Source of the DNA: Neovahlkampfia damariscottae
Taxonomy: Eukaryota; Heterolobosea; Selenaionea; Neovahlkampfiida; Neovahlkampfiidae
Direction of reading: 5' to 3'
Assembly: GCA_016618085.1 (NCBI GenBank)
Contig: JABLTG010000028.1
Location: forward strand, 78,344 to 142,343
Length of the DNA stretch: 64,000 bases
Shown piece after piece: positions 10,890 through 18,731 of this stretch. The notes beneath the pieces are model-generated. The model ran no database searches, was not told the origin of the DNA, and saw nothing but the letters and a program-made list of their open reading frames with translations. The stretch's first letter is position 1. Every line of letters begins with the position of its first letter. Made by a program: the position numbers and the translations under genes.

Positions 10890-11310
10890 AAATTCAAAAC
10901 AATAAGACTCCCAGGTAATTAGTCACGTTATCAGAATAAACATCAGTTTCCAAGTTGAAGTTTGTGGTTTCAACCGAACAAAGATGGTTTTTTGATTATA
11001 ACGTTACTTTTTTCCGAATAAATGTGGCTAATCTGAACAAGTAGTGTTATTCCGAATAAGTAGGTTTTCAACAAATAAGTAGTATTACTACGAACAAGAA
11101 CTATAAAAGCGCATTAAAATAACTAACAAATATTCACAACTTTCGAATATCCAAGAGTAGATAGTCTCCAGACAGTCCTCTTTATTTTTTTGTTCAGTCA
11201 GTCGTTTTATCAAATTTTAGTCGTACATTTGCGCTTTTCACAATACATTTCACTTATTCACTCATTTACAGTTACTCAAACTCATTTCAAACTCATTCAT
11301 TCATTCAAAT
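10890..11310 (+). other. Left flank of endogenous virus; repeats and long leader
   Basis: No gene. Around 11010-11100 there are degenerate short repeats built on GAATAAGTAG and GAACAAGTAG. A TATAAAAG box follows at 11102-11109, then about 200 nt of leader before the capsid-type ATG at 11311. I could not identify a terminal inverted repeat, so the insertion boundary lies somewhere in this stretch. Confidence 0.35.
11102..11109 (+). promoter_or_regulatory. TATA box before the capsid-type gene
   Basis: TATAAAAG, about 200 nt upstream of the ATG at 11311. Host genes in the window use CCAATCA-type elements instead; none is present here. Confidence 0.4.
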
Positions 11311-12647
11311 ATGCAATCAGAACCAAATCAAATTTATCAATCATTAATCTCAAGTGTCAAACAACACATTTCATTTGAAATTTATCAAGAAGCTATTTTT
11401 AAACCACTTCAAACCAACAAATTCGAAGGAGAAAAAATTTCTGAAATCACTACTACTTTCAAATTTTAACTTGTCAATCCAGAGAAATTTCTCAAGCATC
11501 ACTTGAATCTCAGAGAAATCTACGACCACCCAGCTGAAAGCCTTGTCAAACAACACAAAGTCTTAGATTTTAAAGACAGAGATATTGCTGTGATTCTTAC
11601 AATCAAACAAACACCGTAAAAGATATGCAATATTCAGCAACCTTTGCAAATTATGAAAGAATGTTTTGTTTCAAAAGAGCGATGAAAGCAAATTCAACTT
11701 TGGAAAATATTGATGCTACACTTGTCAGCTATGATTTATACTTCCAATATTATACACCTAAATTGCTCTCTAATATTCCAAAAACTGTTGTTTACCCACA
11801 TCAAGAAATTGAATTTTATCCATCCAACACAGTAGAAGGTACAGCAGGAACTGAATTCACATTGAATTTTAATTCTTTGAACCTTTCGGGTGTTCCAAGA
11901 AAAATGATACTGTGGATTTCAGAAAGACATTCAGATATCGTCGGAATTGGAGCAAGTAAATTAAATCTTGAAAATTTACGTAAAACTGATACAGCAAAGG
12001 CTAAAATTAACAGTGTGAGCATTACATATGGAAATAGACAATCCACCTTAGCAAATGCGAAACCTGAAGATTTGTACGAAATTGCAAAGAAAAGAGGATT
12101 AAATATGACTTACAAACAATTCGTCAAATATATTGGATCATATTGTGCATTTGAATTTGGTGAAGATATTCCATTATCTGAAAGTGAAGCACCTGGTCTT
12201 AATTCAAATCCTCAATTATCAATGACTGTCAAAGGTATTGATGTTGATGGAGTAGATAGACATTGGCAATTAAATACTGTTCTTTTCTTTGATGGGGTTG
12301 TTACAATTGTCAATGGTGGTTCATGTATCAAACAAAGAAACGTTTTGAATGCTAATGATATTATTGATACATTGCAAAGAGATTACGAAATGGTTTATCC
12401 ATCAGCTTATCATCAAAATCGATTTGGTGGTAGTCCACTTGCTGTTTTGTCATCAATTTTACCGATTGCCAAGGGAATTCGAGGAGCAATTCAAACAGGT
12501 GCACCTATTGCTAAAATGATTGCTGACGGAGCTGAAAAAATCGGTTTAGGTGTAGCAGTCAATGAAAAAGGCAAAAAGAAAAAAGCAGGTAGAATTTCAG
12601 GCGGTGAAGTAATCAGCAGGTCCCAGTTGTCAAGTAATGGTTATTAA
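11311..12647 (+). pseudogene. Capsid-type (jelly-roll) protein, broken
   Basis: The ATG at 11311 opens a frame interrupted by an in-frame TAA at 11467-11469 and ended by TAA at 11617-11619. The intact downstream frame (11625-12647) continues the protein in another phase, so there is one stop plus one frameshift. The long part has capsid-like beta-rich sequence (IEFYPSNTVEGTAGTEFTL, LSGVPRKMILWISERHSD, SITYGNRQSTLANAKPEDLY). It ends in a glycine/lysine-rich tail with SPLAVLSSILPIAKGIRG and GKKKKAGRISGG, typical of small DNA virus capsid proteins. The exact family and whether it is the major or penton protein are not certain. It is convergent with the next gene across an inverted repeat. Confidence 0.55.
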
Positions 12648-12703
12648 ATTAATTAAATAATTTGTTTTTTCATTATCTTCAATAAATAATGAAAATTATC
12701 TCC

Positions 12704-12806
12704 CATAAAATGTTGTCCTTAAAAAGTAAAATAAATTTTTTTTAAAATAGAAAAATATTAAAAATTAAAAAAATGTTTTTGTGAAAATCAAGGACAACAT
12801 TTTATG
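12704..12806. repeat. Inverted repeat 1 (TGTTGTCCT core)
   Basis: Perfect 17-nt arms at 12704-12720 (CATAAAATGTTGTCCTT) and 12790-12806, separated by 69 nt of AT-rich sequence. It lies between the convergent capsid-type genes. It shares its core with the repeats at 14550 and 14974. Confidence 0.85.
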
Positions 12807-12821
12807 TAAATGAAAATATGA

Positions 12822-13910
12822 TTAAAATTGATTATCAAACTTTTTAAAATATAATTTCATAGTTGATGTACTATTTGGTGAAACTAATAACGGTTCCAAA
12901 CGACCATGTTGATCCATATAGTAAGCTTGAATATCAATATATTTGATATCATCAGCAACCAACATATCAATCCATTCGAAATTAACAGCTGTGTATGTTT
13001 GTAATGATCTTGAGTGTAAAGCGGATTTATCTTCTAAATCAAATTCAAAGTTTTTCAAAATTCTATCATTTTCTGTGGTTGTAGTTGAAACAAAGTCTCT
13101 TGTACTGTTGAAAAATTCAGTTCTAATTGGTAGTTGACTTGTTGTAAAGACAATGCTTCTAATTTGATATAATTTGTAAATGGTACAATAAAATCCTTGA
13201 ACTAATATTGCATCTGCTCCTGTACTTGTATTTATTGCTAAATTTCTTGTTTGAATTACTTCATTTTTAATATTGTTGTTACCAGAATAATAAACATCAA
13301 TTCTAATATCTCTACCTTGGTCCAAATTTGCTTTTGTATGTGGAAAATTATTAAATAAATTCCATAGGTTGCTATTCATGTAAAGTTTATGAGTATCCAA
13401 TAAATTCATAAATTCAGTTGGAAATACAATATCAATGATAGCGGTGTTTCTATCAAAAACAAAATATGGAACTTTTGCGTCATTTACATTTGTATTTAAA
13501 CATGCTTCTAAAACTGCTTTGTTCAAAATTTGCAAGAATTGATCAATTGTCCAAATTTTTAGATCACTCGAATCTGCATCATTAAAACTTTCATGTTGTA
13601 AATAAGATTGATAAACATTGCCATCAATATCTTGAACTGTGACAGAATAATATTGGTTGTTTGGTGTTCTGTATGTTTGATTTAATTCATATGATGAGTA
13701 TTAAGTTGATGGGAAAAACATGATCGGGGTTTCACTTGTGTCAACTTCAAATCTCGCAACAGCAAGTTTGTAATCGCTGGCTTTTTTAATAATTGGAATA
13801 CCACGATTATCATTGTATCTAAATGGTTTTGGAACTCCATCTTTGTTAACTGCAATAATATCATAATAAACGTTGTCAGTGTCTGGTTCTGTATAATAAT
13901 TTAGCATCAC
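12822..13910 (-). pseudogene. Second capsid-type structural protein, one internal stop
   Basis: From the ATG at 13910 the frame is continuous to 12822 except for a single TAA at 13701-13703; both sides are in the same phase. Features include a strand-rich C-terminal region with RSIVFTTSQLPIRTEF, then YIDIQAYYMDQHGRLEPLL and a final KLYFKKF. This resembles virion structural proteins found in endogenous DNA viruses of invertebrates and protists. TATATAA lies just before the ATG (13912-13918), and no host CCAAT element is present. Whether this is the major or the minor capsid protein I cannot say. The lone stop could be decay, an assembly error or readthrough. Confidence 0.5.
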
Positions 13911-13931
13911 TTATATAATGTGGTTAGATTT

Positions 13932-14503
13932 TTATTTTTGAAATACATCATCATACAAATCTACAATAACAAAGTCGTCATAATTTGCTTTTTTCAATCC
14001 CATTTGTTTTAATTCTTTTACTCCTCTTTCCATCATGTTTTTGTATTCTTTTAATGATAAATGTTTGTTTGAATTCTTTTAATACAATGCCATCCACAAG
14101 TTTGCACTGGAGGAGTTTTCTTCTGAAATTTGTAATGATTGTAACTTAATTTATATGGTGAATTTAACATCAGCCAACTTAAATATGTGTGATCTTGTTT
14201 TAATTTTTTATTCATGTTAAAGTCTGTGAATTTTAATTGCTTATCTGGAAACAAACTGTATGGATCAAAAAATTCAACTTCTTTATCAGAAATCTTATTT
14301 AAACAACAGTAATGCCCATATTGGTCTGTTTGGAGGTACATAATAATTACAGAACCATTATTCATATGTAATAAATGCTCCAAAGTGTCATAATTTTGTA
14401 ATTCTGAATAAATTAATAACTTATGTCCTGATATCCTTTGAATTTCTGCATCTGATAGTGGATAGTGTTTTAACGGTTCTATTTTTTGTTTTAAATCTGC
14501 CAT
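13932..14503 (-). pseudogene. Adenain-like cysteine protease, frameshifted
   Basis: The ATG at 14503 opens 150 residues with the adenovirus-protease arrangement. A histidine lies in YGHYCCLNK, an acidic residue in VEFFDPYSLFPD, then a glutamine-containing strand and the nucleophile in TCGWHC. This frame ends at 14051. In the next phase a helical tail rich in lysine continues to a stop at 13932, so one frameshift lies just after the catalytic cysteine. Related proteases in Polintons, virophages and adenoviruses process capsid precursors. TATAATATAA directly precedes the ATG. It is co-oriented with the capsid-type gene downstream. Confidence 0.6.
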
Positions 14504-14549
14504 TTATATTATAGCCAAATAAAATATAAATTAAAAAATAAACATCCAC

Positions 14550-14647
14550 AAATTGTTGTCCTTAAAAGTTGAAAAAAAATAATTTTCTGATTGGATAATT
14601 TCTTGTTTTTAAAAAAATGTTTTCCCAACTTTTAAGGACAACAATTT
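14550..14647. repeat. Inverted repeat 2 (TGTTGTCCTT core)
   Basis: Perfect 22-nt arms at 14550-14571 and 14626-14647, flanked by further imperfect pairing (AAATAAACATC / GATGTGTTTATTT). It lies between the divergent protease gene and the ORF at 14694. The core TTGTTGTCCTTAA matches repeats 1 and 3. Confidence 0.85.
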
Positions 14648-14693
14648 GGAGATGTGTTTATTTTAAAATAATAATTTATAAATTTATCATATA

Positions 14694-14966
14694 ATGTCAG
14701 TAAAACTAGCTTACGTATTTTGGAGTTACGACGGCGCTCCAACAGATAATGAAATTGAAATTATTGAAGGTAAAGATTATGACGATTTATATAATAAATT
14801 CTATGAATTATTAGATGATACATTCGAGATTGATAATGAACTAGAAGATGCAGAGGTCGATTATCGTAAACTTAAAGGGATAAAAGGAATTTACAAATTA
14901 TTAGATGTCATTTATTATTATTTAATTGATAGTTTTAATGTAGCTGTAATTGTGAAATTTTTATAA
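14694..14966 (+). CDS. Small viral-region ORF, unknown
   Basis: Ninety residues starting MSVKLAYVFWSYDGAPTDNE, strongly acidic, with a short hydrophobic C-terminus (YYYLIDSFNVAVIVKFL). CATATA immediately precedes the ATG. It sits between two inverted repeats and stops 8 nt before the third. I do not recognise the family. An intact frame among decayed neighbours suggests a real small viral gene. Confidence 0.45.
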   Translation: MSVKLAYVFWSYDGAPTDNEIEIIEGKDYDDLYNKFYELLDDTFEIDNELEDAEVDYRKLKGIKGIYKLLDVIYYYLIDSFNVAVIVKFL

Positions 14967-14973
14967 ACTTAAA

Positions 14974-15079
14974 TTCCAAAATGTTGTCCTGAATTTTCAT
15001 AAAAACATTTTTTTAATTTTCAGATATTTTTAATATTTGAAAAAATTTATTTCTAACTTTTCAGGACAACAATTTGGAA
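14974..15079. repeat. Inverted repeat 3 (TGTTGTCCTGA core)
   Basis: Nineteen-nt arms at 14974-14992 and 15061-15079 with one mismatch, 68-nt spacer. It follows the stop of the 14694 ORF and precedes the 15124 ORF. It shares TGTTGTCCT/AGGACAACA with repeats 1 and 2. Confidence 0.82.
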
Positions 15080-15123
15080 AATTTTGATATAAAGAAATTA
15101 ATATAATATAATATATACAAGCG

Positions 15124-15348
15124 ATGAAGAAATTAAATCTATCTGAAGAAGAAAGAAAAGAATATTACAAAAGATATAATGCAGAATATTATCAAAGAAA
15201 CAAAGAAAGAATGCAAGCAATAATGTTAAGACCTGTATTTTGTCCTCATTGTCACATCGACGTGCCAAAATGTAGATACTTAAGACATTGCACATCAATG
15301 CGTCACCAAAGAAATGAACAAAATAATGAAAATATTGAATTGGTTTAA
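15124..15348 (+). CDS. Small C2H2-like zinc-binding protein
   Basis: Seventy-four residues. An N-terminal basic helix (SEEERKEYYKRYNAEYYQRN) leads to FCPHCHIDVPKCRYLRHCTS and MRHQRN. The CxxC and downstream His residues form a C2H2-like finger similar to small fingers found in large DNA viruses and homing-type nucleases. ATATAATATA repeats lie just upstream and no host CCAAT element is present. DNA binding is inferred. Confidence 0.5.
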   Translation: MKKLNLSEEERKEYYKRYNAEYYQRNKERMQAIMLRPVFCPHCHIDVPKCRYLRHCTSMRHQRNEQNNENIELV

Positions 15349-15389
15349 ATTGGTTTAAAGAAATATGTAGATTATATATTATAACAAAT

Positions 15390-15698
15390 ATGGGATACAT
15401 GAAAAACTTAGAAATTGAAAGAAAAAACTTAATTACTGATATGCAAAAAGTTATTAAATTGACAATTTTAGCTGCATCATTGTCAGACTTATCAAATAAT
15501 AAAACAAAGAAAGAAACTGAAGAAAAAACAACTGAAGTTATGTTGCTTCATTGTATGACACTGAAATCATTTGAAGATGGTGACAAATTTGTAAAGAATT
15601 GTGAAAAAGATCCAAATTATTTGAACAGCAGAAAGAAATTAGTTAGTGAGCTTTTAAATGCATGCAAAGAAGGTTTTGGAATTTGCACTTCAAATTAA
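15390..15698 (+). CDS. Small helical ORF, unknown
   Basis: An intact 102-residue frame starting MGYMKNLEIERKNLITDMQK. It is predicted mostly helical and lysine-rich, with three cysteines. TATATATTATAA lies a few bases before the ATG, like the other viral-region genes. Unrecognised. Confidence 0.4.
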   Translation: MGYMKNLEIERKNLITDMQKVIKLTILAASLSDLSNNKTKKETEEKTTEVMLLHCMTLKSFEDGDKFVKNCEKDPNYLNSRKKLVSELLNACKEGFGICTSN

Positions 15699-15743
15699 AA
15701 TCATTTAATTGATTATCATTTTAATTGAAATGATAATTACAAA

Positions 15744-15812
15744 CTTATCAGATGGAATTGAACCACGCTTACGGGTTATGAGCCCGTCGTCATCCCACTT
15801 GACCATGATAAG
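15744..15812 (-). tRNA. tRNA-Met (CAU)
   Basis: The minus strand folds into a cloverleaf. Acceptor CTTATCA/TGATAAG has seven perfect pairs, the D arm is GTC...GAC, and the anticodon stem ACGGG/CCCGT has loop CTCATAA (anticodon CAU). The T arm around GGTTCAATTCC has four good pairs. A-box TGGTCAAGTGGG and B-box GGTTCAATTCC are both present. No CCA is encoded. It lies inside the viral element, so it may be a viral tRNA gene, although a host gene cannot be excluded. CAU could also belong to an Ile tRNA with modified C. Confidence 0.75.
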
Positions 15813-15851
15813 AAAAATACAATTTGTATCTTTCTTGTATTTAAAATAGGA

Positions 15852-15974
15852 ATTAAAGGTAGGAGTTGAACCTACTATGGCGTCACAATGTAACCTTTAT
15901 TTGGAGTAAAGAATGTGAACTCATTACCGTCATGTTTCCTACATGATTACTAGCACCTTGCTAATTTCTTTAAT
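15852..15974 (-). tRNA. tRNA-like gene, unusual length, identity unclear
   Basis: The minus strand shows paired ends ATTAAAG/CTTTAAT, an A-box-like TAGCAAGGTGC and a perfect T arm GTAGG-TTCAACT-CCTAC with B-box. The span is 123 nt, too long for a plain tRNA. Two candidate anticodon arms exist: TCATG-TAGGAAA-CATGA (reads GGA) and CTTTA-CTCCAAA-TAAAG (reads CCA). The extra length could be an intron, a giant variable arm or decay. Confidence 0.35.
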
Positions 15975-15997
15975 TTCTATATACTTATTTGAGATAA

Positions 15998-16153
15998 TTA
16001 TTTTGTTTTCTTTCCATATAATCTCACTTGACCTTTTCTATAACATTCTAAATATGTTCCTTCCCTCTGTCCTTTCTTTGTGGGTTTTGCTCCACAATAT
16101 GGTTTTAATGGCTTTCCTCTTTTCTTCAGAGGTGTTTCTCCTGCTTTTCTCAT
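15998..16153 (-). CDS. Small basic viral-type protein
   Basis: A 51-residue frame from the ATG at 16153. It is very basic and contains KRGKPLKPYCGAKP followed by KKGQREGTYLECYRKGQVRL. Short basic proteins with a KKGQR...QVRLYG pattern occur in large and medium DNA viruses of protists, as far as I recall; function unknown. ATATATG overlaps the start. A longer hydrophobic frame on the other strand is its shadow. Confidence 0.5.
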   Translation of the reverse strand: MRKAGETPLKKRGKPLKPYCGAKPTKKGQREGTYLECYRKGQVRLYGKKTK

Positions 16154-16171
16154 ATATCATTAGTTTAGATT

Positions 16172-16342
16172 TTAATTCTGGTATTTGTTTAGGTGTGCTT
16201 GCAAAATTGATTGTTTGACAGTTTCATCAGGATCTTTATTTACCACATTTGTGAATGTGATGGTGATCTTATTTCTCATTTCTCTGAAACCATTTTGAAA
16301 AATTTTATTGATTTCTAAGTGTTTTATTTCAAATTTGATCAT
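16172..16342 (-). CDS. Small ORF, unknown, right edge of viral element
   Basis: A 56-residue frame (MIKFEIKHLEINKIFQNGFR at the start) ending 18 nt before the next viral-type ORF on the same strand. An AATATTTAA string lies upstream. It is not recognised; it is listed because its spacing and orientation match the neighbouring small viral ORF. Confidence 0.35.
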   Translation of the reverse strand: MIKFEIKHLEINKIFQNGFREMRNKITITFTNVVNKDPDETVKQSILQAHLNKYQN

Positions 16343-16403
16343 TTATTGCTTGACTTAAATATTTAATAATAATTTTTCTGTTGAATTTATTTATCCAATA
16401 AAA

Positions 16404-16783
16404 ATGCTTTCAAAAAAAGAAGTTTTGGAAGCAGTAAAACAAAATGGTTCTTCACTTAGATTTGCATCTAAGAAATTACAAAATGATAAAGAAGTGGTTT
16501 TGGAAGCAGTAAAACAGATAGTTCTTCACTTGAATATGCATCTAAGGAATTACAAAATGATAAAGAAGTAGTTTTGGAAGCATTAAAACGAAATGGTTAT
16601 TCTCTTAATTATGCATCTGAGGAATTAAAAGGGGACAAAGAAATTGAATGGATATCCAAAAAATATTTCAAATTCATCAGAGAAATTTCTGCATATAACG
16701 TTATGTTTCACTTTAAATATTCAAGTGAAAACAGAAAACAAATTAATTTTGATGAAAATAATCCGTCAAAGAAAATGAAATAA
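16404..16783 (+). pseudogene. DUF4116 repeat fragment, frameshifted
   Basis: The ATG at 16404 follows a CCAATAA element. Two and a half DUF4116 repeats are visible (LEAVKQNGSSLRFASKKLQN, then EYASKEL..., NYASEELKGDKEIEWISKK). A one-base deletion near 16515 shifts the frame; the remainder continues to 16783. It ends like the full-length DUF4116 gene at 37111 (KEIxWxxxKxF...REI). This looks like a truncated paralogue sitting at the right edge of the viral element. Confidence 0.6.
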
Positions 16784-16899
16784 ATTTATATAATATTAAA
16801 TATTTAAAGTTTTAAACACAAGTGGAAATAATTCGAGTGGATGCAACAGTCCAAATGGTAACCATGCGGATTTCAAAAATACAATTATTTTTTTGTTTC

Positions 16900-17027
16900 A
16901 TTCCTGAGCAGCAATGGTACTTGCAGAGGCCTCGCTAGAGGAAACTGGAATGAAATTTTAATTTCCGAGCGTGTTTATCTGCAAGTACCAACCTTGCTGC
17001 TTCTTTCATTCAATTTATTCAGGAATA
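16900..17027. ncRNA. Long structured inverted repeat, possible ncRNA
   Basis: Nested pairing: ATTCCTGA (16900-16907) with TCAGGAAT (17020-17027), GCAGCAA (16908-16914) with TTGCTGC (16994-17000), and TGGTACTTGCAG (16915-16926) with CTGCAAGTACCA (16979-16990). An internal CCTC-GCTA-GAGG hairpin lies within. The 3' arm overlaps the last codons and stop of the 2H gene on the minus strand. No known RNA family was recognised. It could be an ncRNA, a 3'-end hairpin or a remnant of an inverted duplication. Confidence 0.4.
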
Positions 17028-17664
17028 CATTCAAAATGCGGTTTGGAATCATTCTTTCCAACTGGAATGACATACCTATTTTGATAAATCAAATCGATGT
17101 CTTTCGTAAAAAAATATACCTCTTTAACTTCAAATTCAACAGGTTTCCATTGTTGTTCCATCAATTCAATTGTCTTTTTTGCAGTCAATTCATCACCAAC
17201 TTTTCCAATAGTGATATGATGTTGAAATCCTCCTTCTTGTTCATCAAATTTACCAATACAATCCGGAAATACATTCAAAATAGTTTGATGAAATTGTTGA
17301 AAAACTCCTTCTTCCTTTAAGTATTAAAATTAGTTTTGTTTTACTTTTGATTCTGCTTTTAGGAAGATGTTAACTTGTTTTTTAAAAATGAAATAATCAA
17401 ATTCTTTTAACACAACTATGAAAGGTTCAATTTTTGACAATGGGACAGTTAATGATTTTACAGCATTTTTCATTTTTTTATATGGATAAAATGGTTTGAC
17501 TAAAGTTATGTGTGGTTTTTCATTCACACTTTTTGAATTATAAATCTTTCTTAATTTATTTATTTGAGTGAAAGTGTTTTCTGGTGGGCAAATTCCAACC
17601 TAATAATTAATTAAACTCAATGAGTTACAAATGAAGTTCTTGATGTTTTTTGATAAGTTGACAT
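17015..17664 (-). CDS. 2H phosphoesterase (2'-5' RNA ligase-like), copy A
   Basis: Three exons with introns at 17600-17628 and 17315-17344. The ATG at 17664 (MSTYQKTSRTSF) lies 27 nt after a CCAATCA (17690-17696, minus). The product has the two H-h-T motifs of the 2H superfamily: PHITLVKPF in the N-terminal half and HHITIGKV in the C-terminal half. These enzymes (2'-5' RNA ligase/cyclic phosphodiesterase, ThpR, USB1 relatives) act on 2'-phosphate or cyclic phosphate ends of RNA or nucleotides. Length about 195 residues fits the family. It is nearly identical in two long blocks to copy B. Confidence 0.75.
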
Positions 17665-17782
17665 TTGGGTTGACAAATTCAGTTCACTTTGATTGGTTTT
17701 AAAAAATAACTTGGTTCAATTCTAAAATTGACGTTTTTTTTTCCAGTGTTTCAAAGAAATATTTATAAATTATTGATTCAAT

Positions 17783-18662
17783 TTACTCAGGAATGCAATC
17801 AAAATGAGGTTTAGAACTGTTCATTCCCAATTGAACAACAAATCTGTTTTGATAAGTTGAATCGAAATCTTTTGATCGAAAATATACCTCTTTAACTTCA
17901 AATTCAACAGGTTTCCATTGTTGTTCCATCAATTCAATTGTCTTTTTTGCAGTCAATTCATCACCAACTTTTCCAATAGTGATATGATGTTGAAATCCTC
18001 CTTCTTGTTCATCAAATTTACCAATACAATCCGGAAATACATTCAAAATAGTTTCATGAAAATTTTGAAAAACTCCTTCCTCCTACAAATAAAGATGAGT
18101 AAATTTTTGTTTTACTTTTGATTCTGCTTTCAGGAATATCGAAACTTGTTTTTTAAAAATGAAATAATCAAATTCTTTTAACACAACTATGAAAGGTTCA
18201 ATTTTTGACAATGGGACAGTTAATGATTTTACAGCATTTTTCATTTTTTTATATGGATAAAATGGTTTGACTAAAGTTATGTGTGGTTTNNNNNNNNNNN
18301 NNNNNNNNNNNNNNNNNNNNNNNNNNNNNNNNNNNNNNNNNNNNNNNNNNNNNNNNNNNNNNNNNNNNNNNNNNNNNNNNNNNNNNNNNAATAATCAAAT
18401 TCTTTTAACACAACTATGAAAGGTTCAATTTTTGACAATGGGACAGTTAATGATTTTACAGCATTTTTCATTTTTTTATATGGATAAAATGGTTTGACTA
18501 AAGTTATGTGTGGTTTCTGATTTCCACTTTTCGGTTTGTAAATTATTTTCAATTTATTAATTTGAGAAGTAGCTTTCTCTGGTGGGCAAATTCCAATCTA
18601 AAAAGTAAAATGATAAGAAAAATTACCAATGATGACCTAGATGTTTTTTGATAATTCGACAT
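17783..18662 (-). CDS. 2H phosphoesterase, copy B (contains assembly gap)
   Basis: Same layout as copy A: the ATG at 18662 (MSNYQKTSRSSL) lies 18 nt from TGATTGG (18680-18686). Exon 2 carries IGICPPEKATSQ and the first motif PHITLVKPF; exon 3 carries HHITIGKV and ends at 17783. A 100-N gap (18290-18389) falls inside exon 2, but sequence left and right of it is the same 127 nt. The extra half-copy is thus probably an artefact and only two genes exist here. Function as for copy A. Confidence 0.65.
18290..18389. other. Assembly gap (100 N) with duplicated flanks
   Basis: Exactly 100 N. The 127 nt left of it (18163-18289) are identical to the 127 nt right of it (18390-18516), which is the signature of two contig ends overlapping by one assembly k-mer that were not merged. 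Confidence 0.9.
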
Positions 18663-18731
18663 TTGATAGTTTCGATAATTGATTGGTTATCTAAAAATAT
18701 CTTTTATTCAATTTTCAAATTGATCTGTTTC

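Larger units (their letters stand above)
11100..16345. mobile_element. Decayed endogenous DNA virus (virophage/Polinton-like)
   Basis: About 5.2 kb holding two capsid-type genes, an adenain-like cysteine protease, a zinc-binding small protein, several short ORFs and two tRNA-type genes, flanked by ordinary host genes. All three recognisable structural genes are broken by stops or frameshifts, so this is an old copy. Genes here lack host introns and CCAATCA elements. They have TATA-like strings at their starts, and three intergenic inverted repeats share one core. I see no packaging ATPase, polymerase, integrase or primase, so it is partial. The class is inferred from gene content, and the edges are approximate. 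Confidence 0.65.

Noticed and set aside
11467-13703. TAA as a reassigned sense codon for the whole genome
   Set aside because: Host and small viral genes use TAA as their normal stop throughout the window, so general reassignment is excluded; only special readthrough remains possible.
15943-16218. Hydrophobic 91-residue open frame on the plus strand
   Set aside because: It overlaps the tRNA-like gene and is antisense to two better-supported small ORFs; its hydrophobicity follows from the complement of a basic protein.
18290-18552. A third 2H phosphoesterase gene
   Set aside because: Its unique evidence is a 127-nt stretch identical to the other side of the N gap, best explained by unmerged contig overlap.
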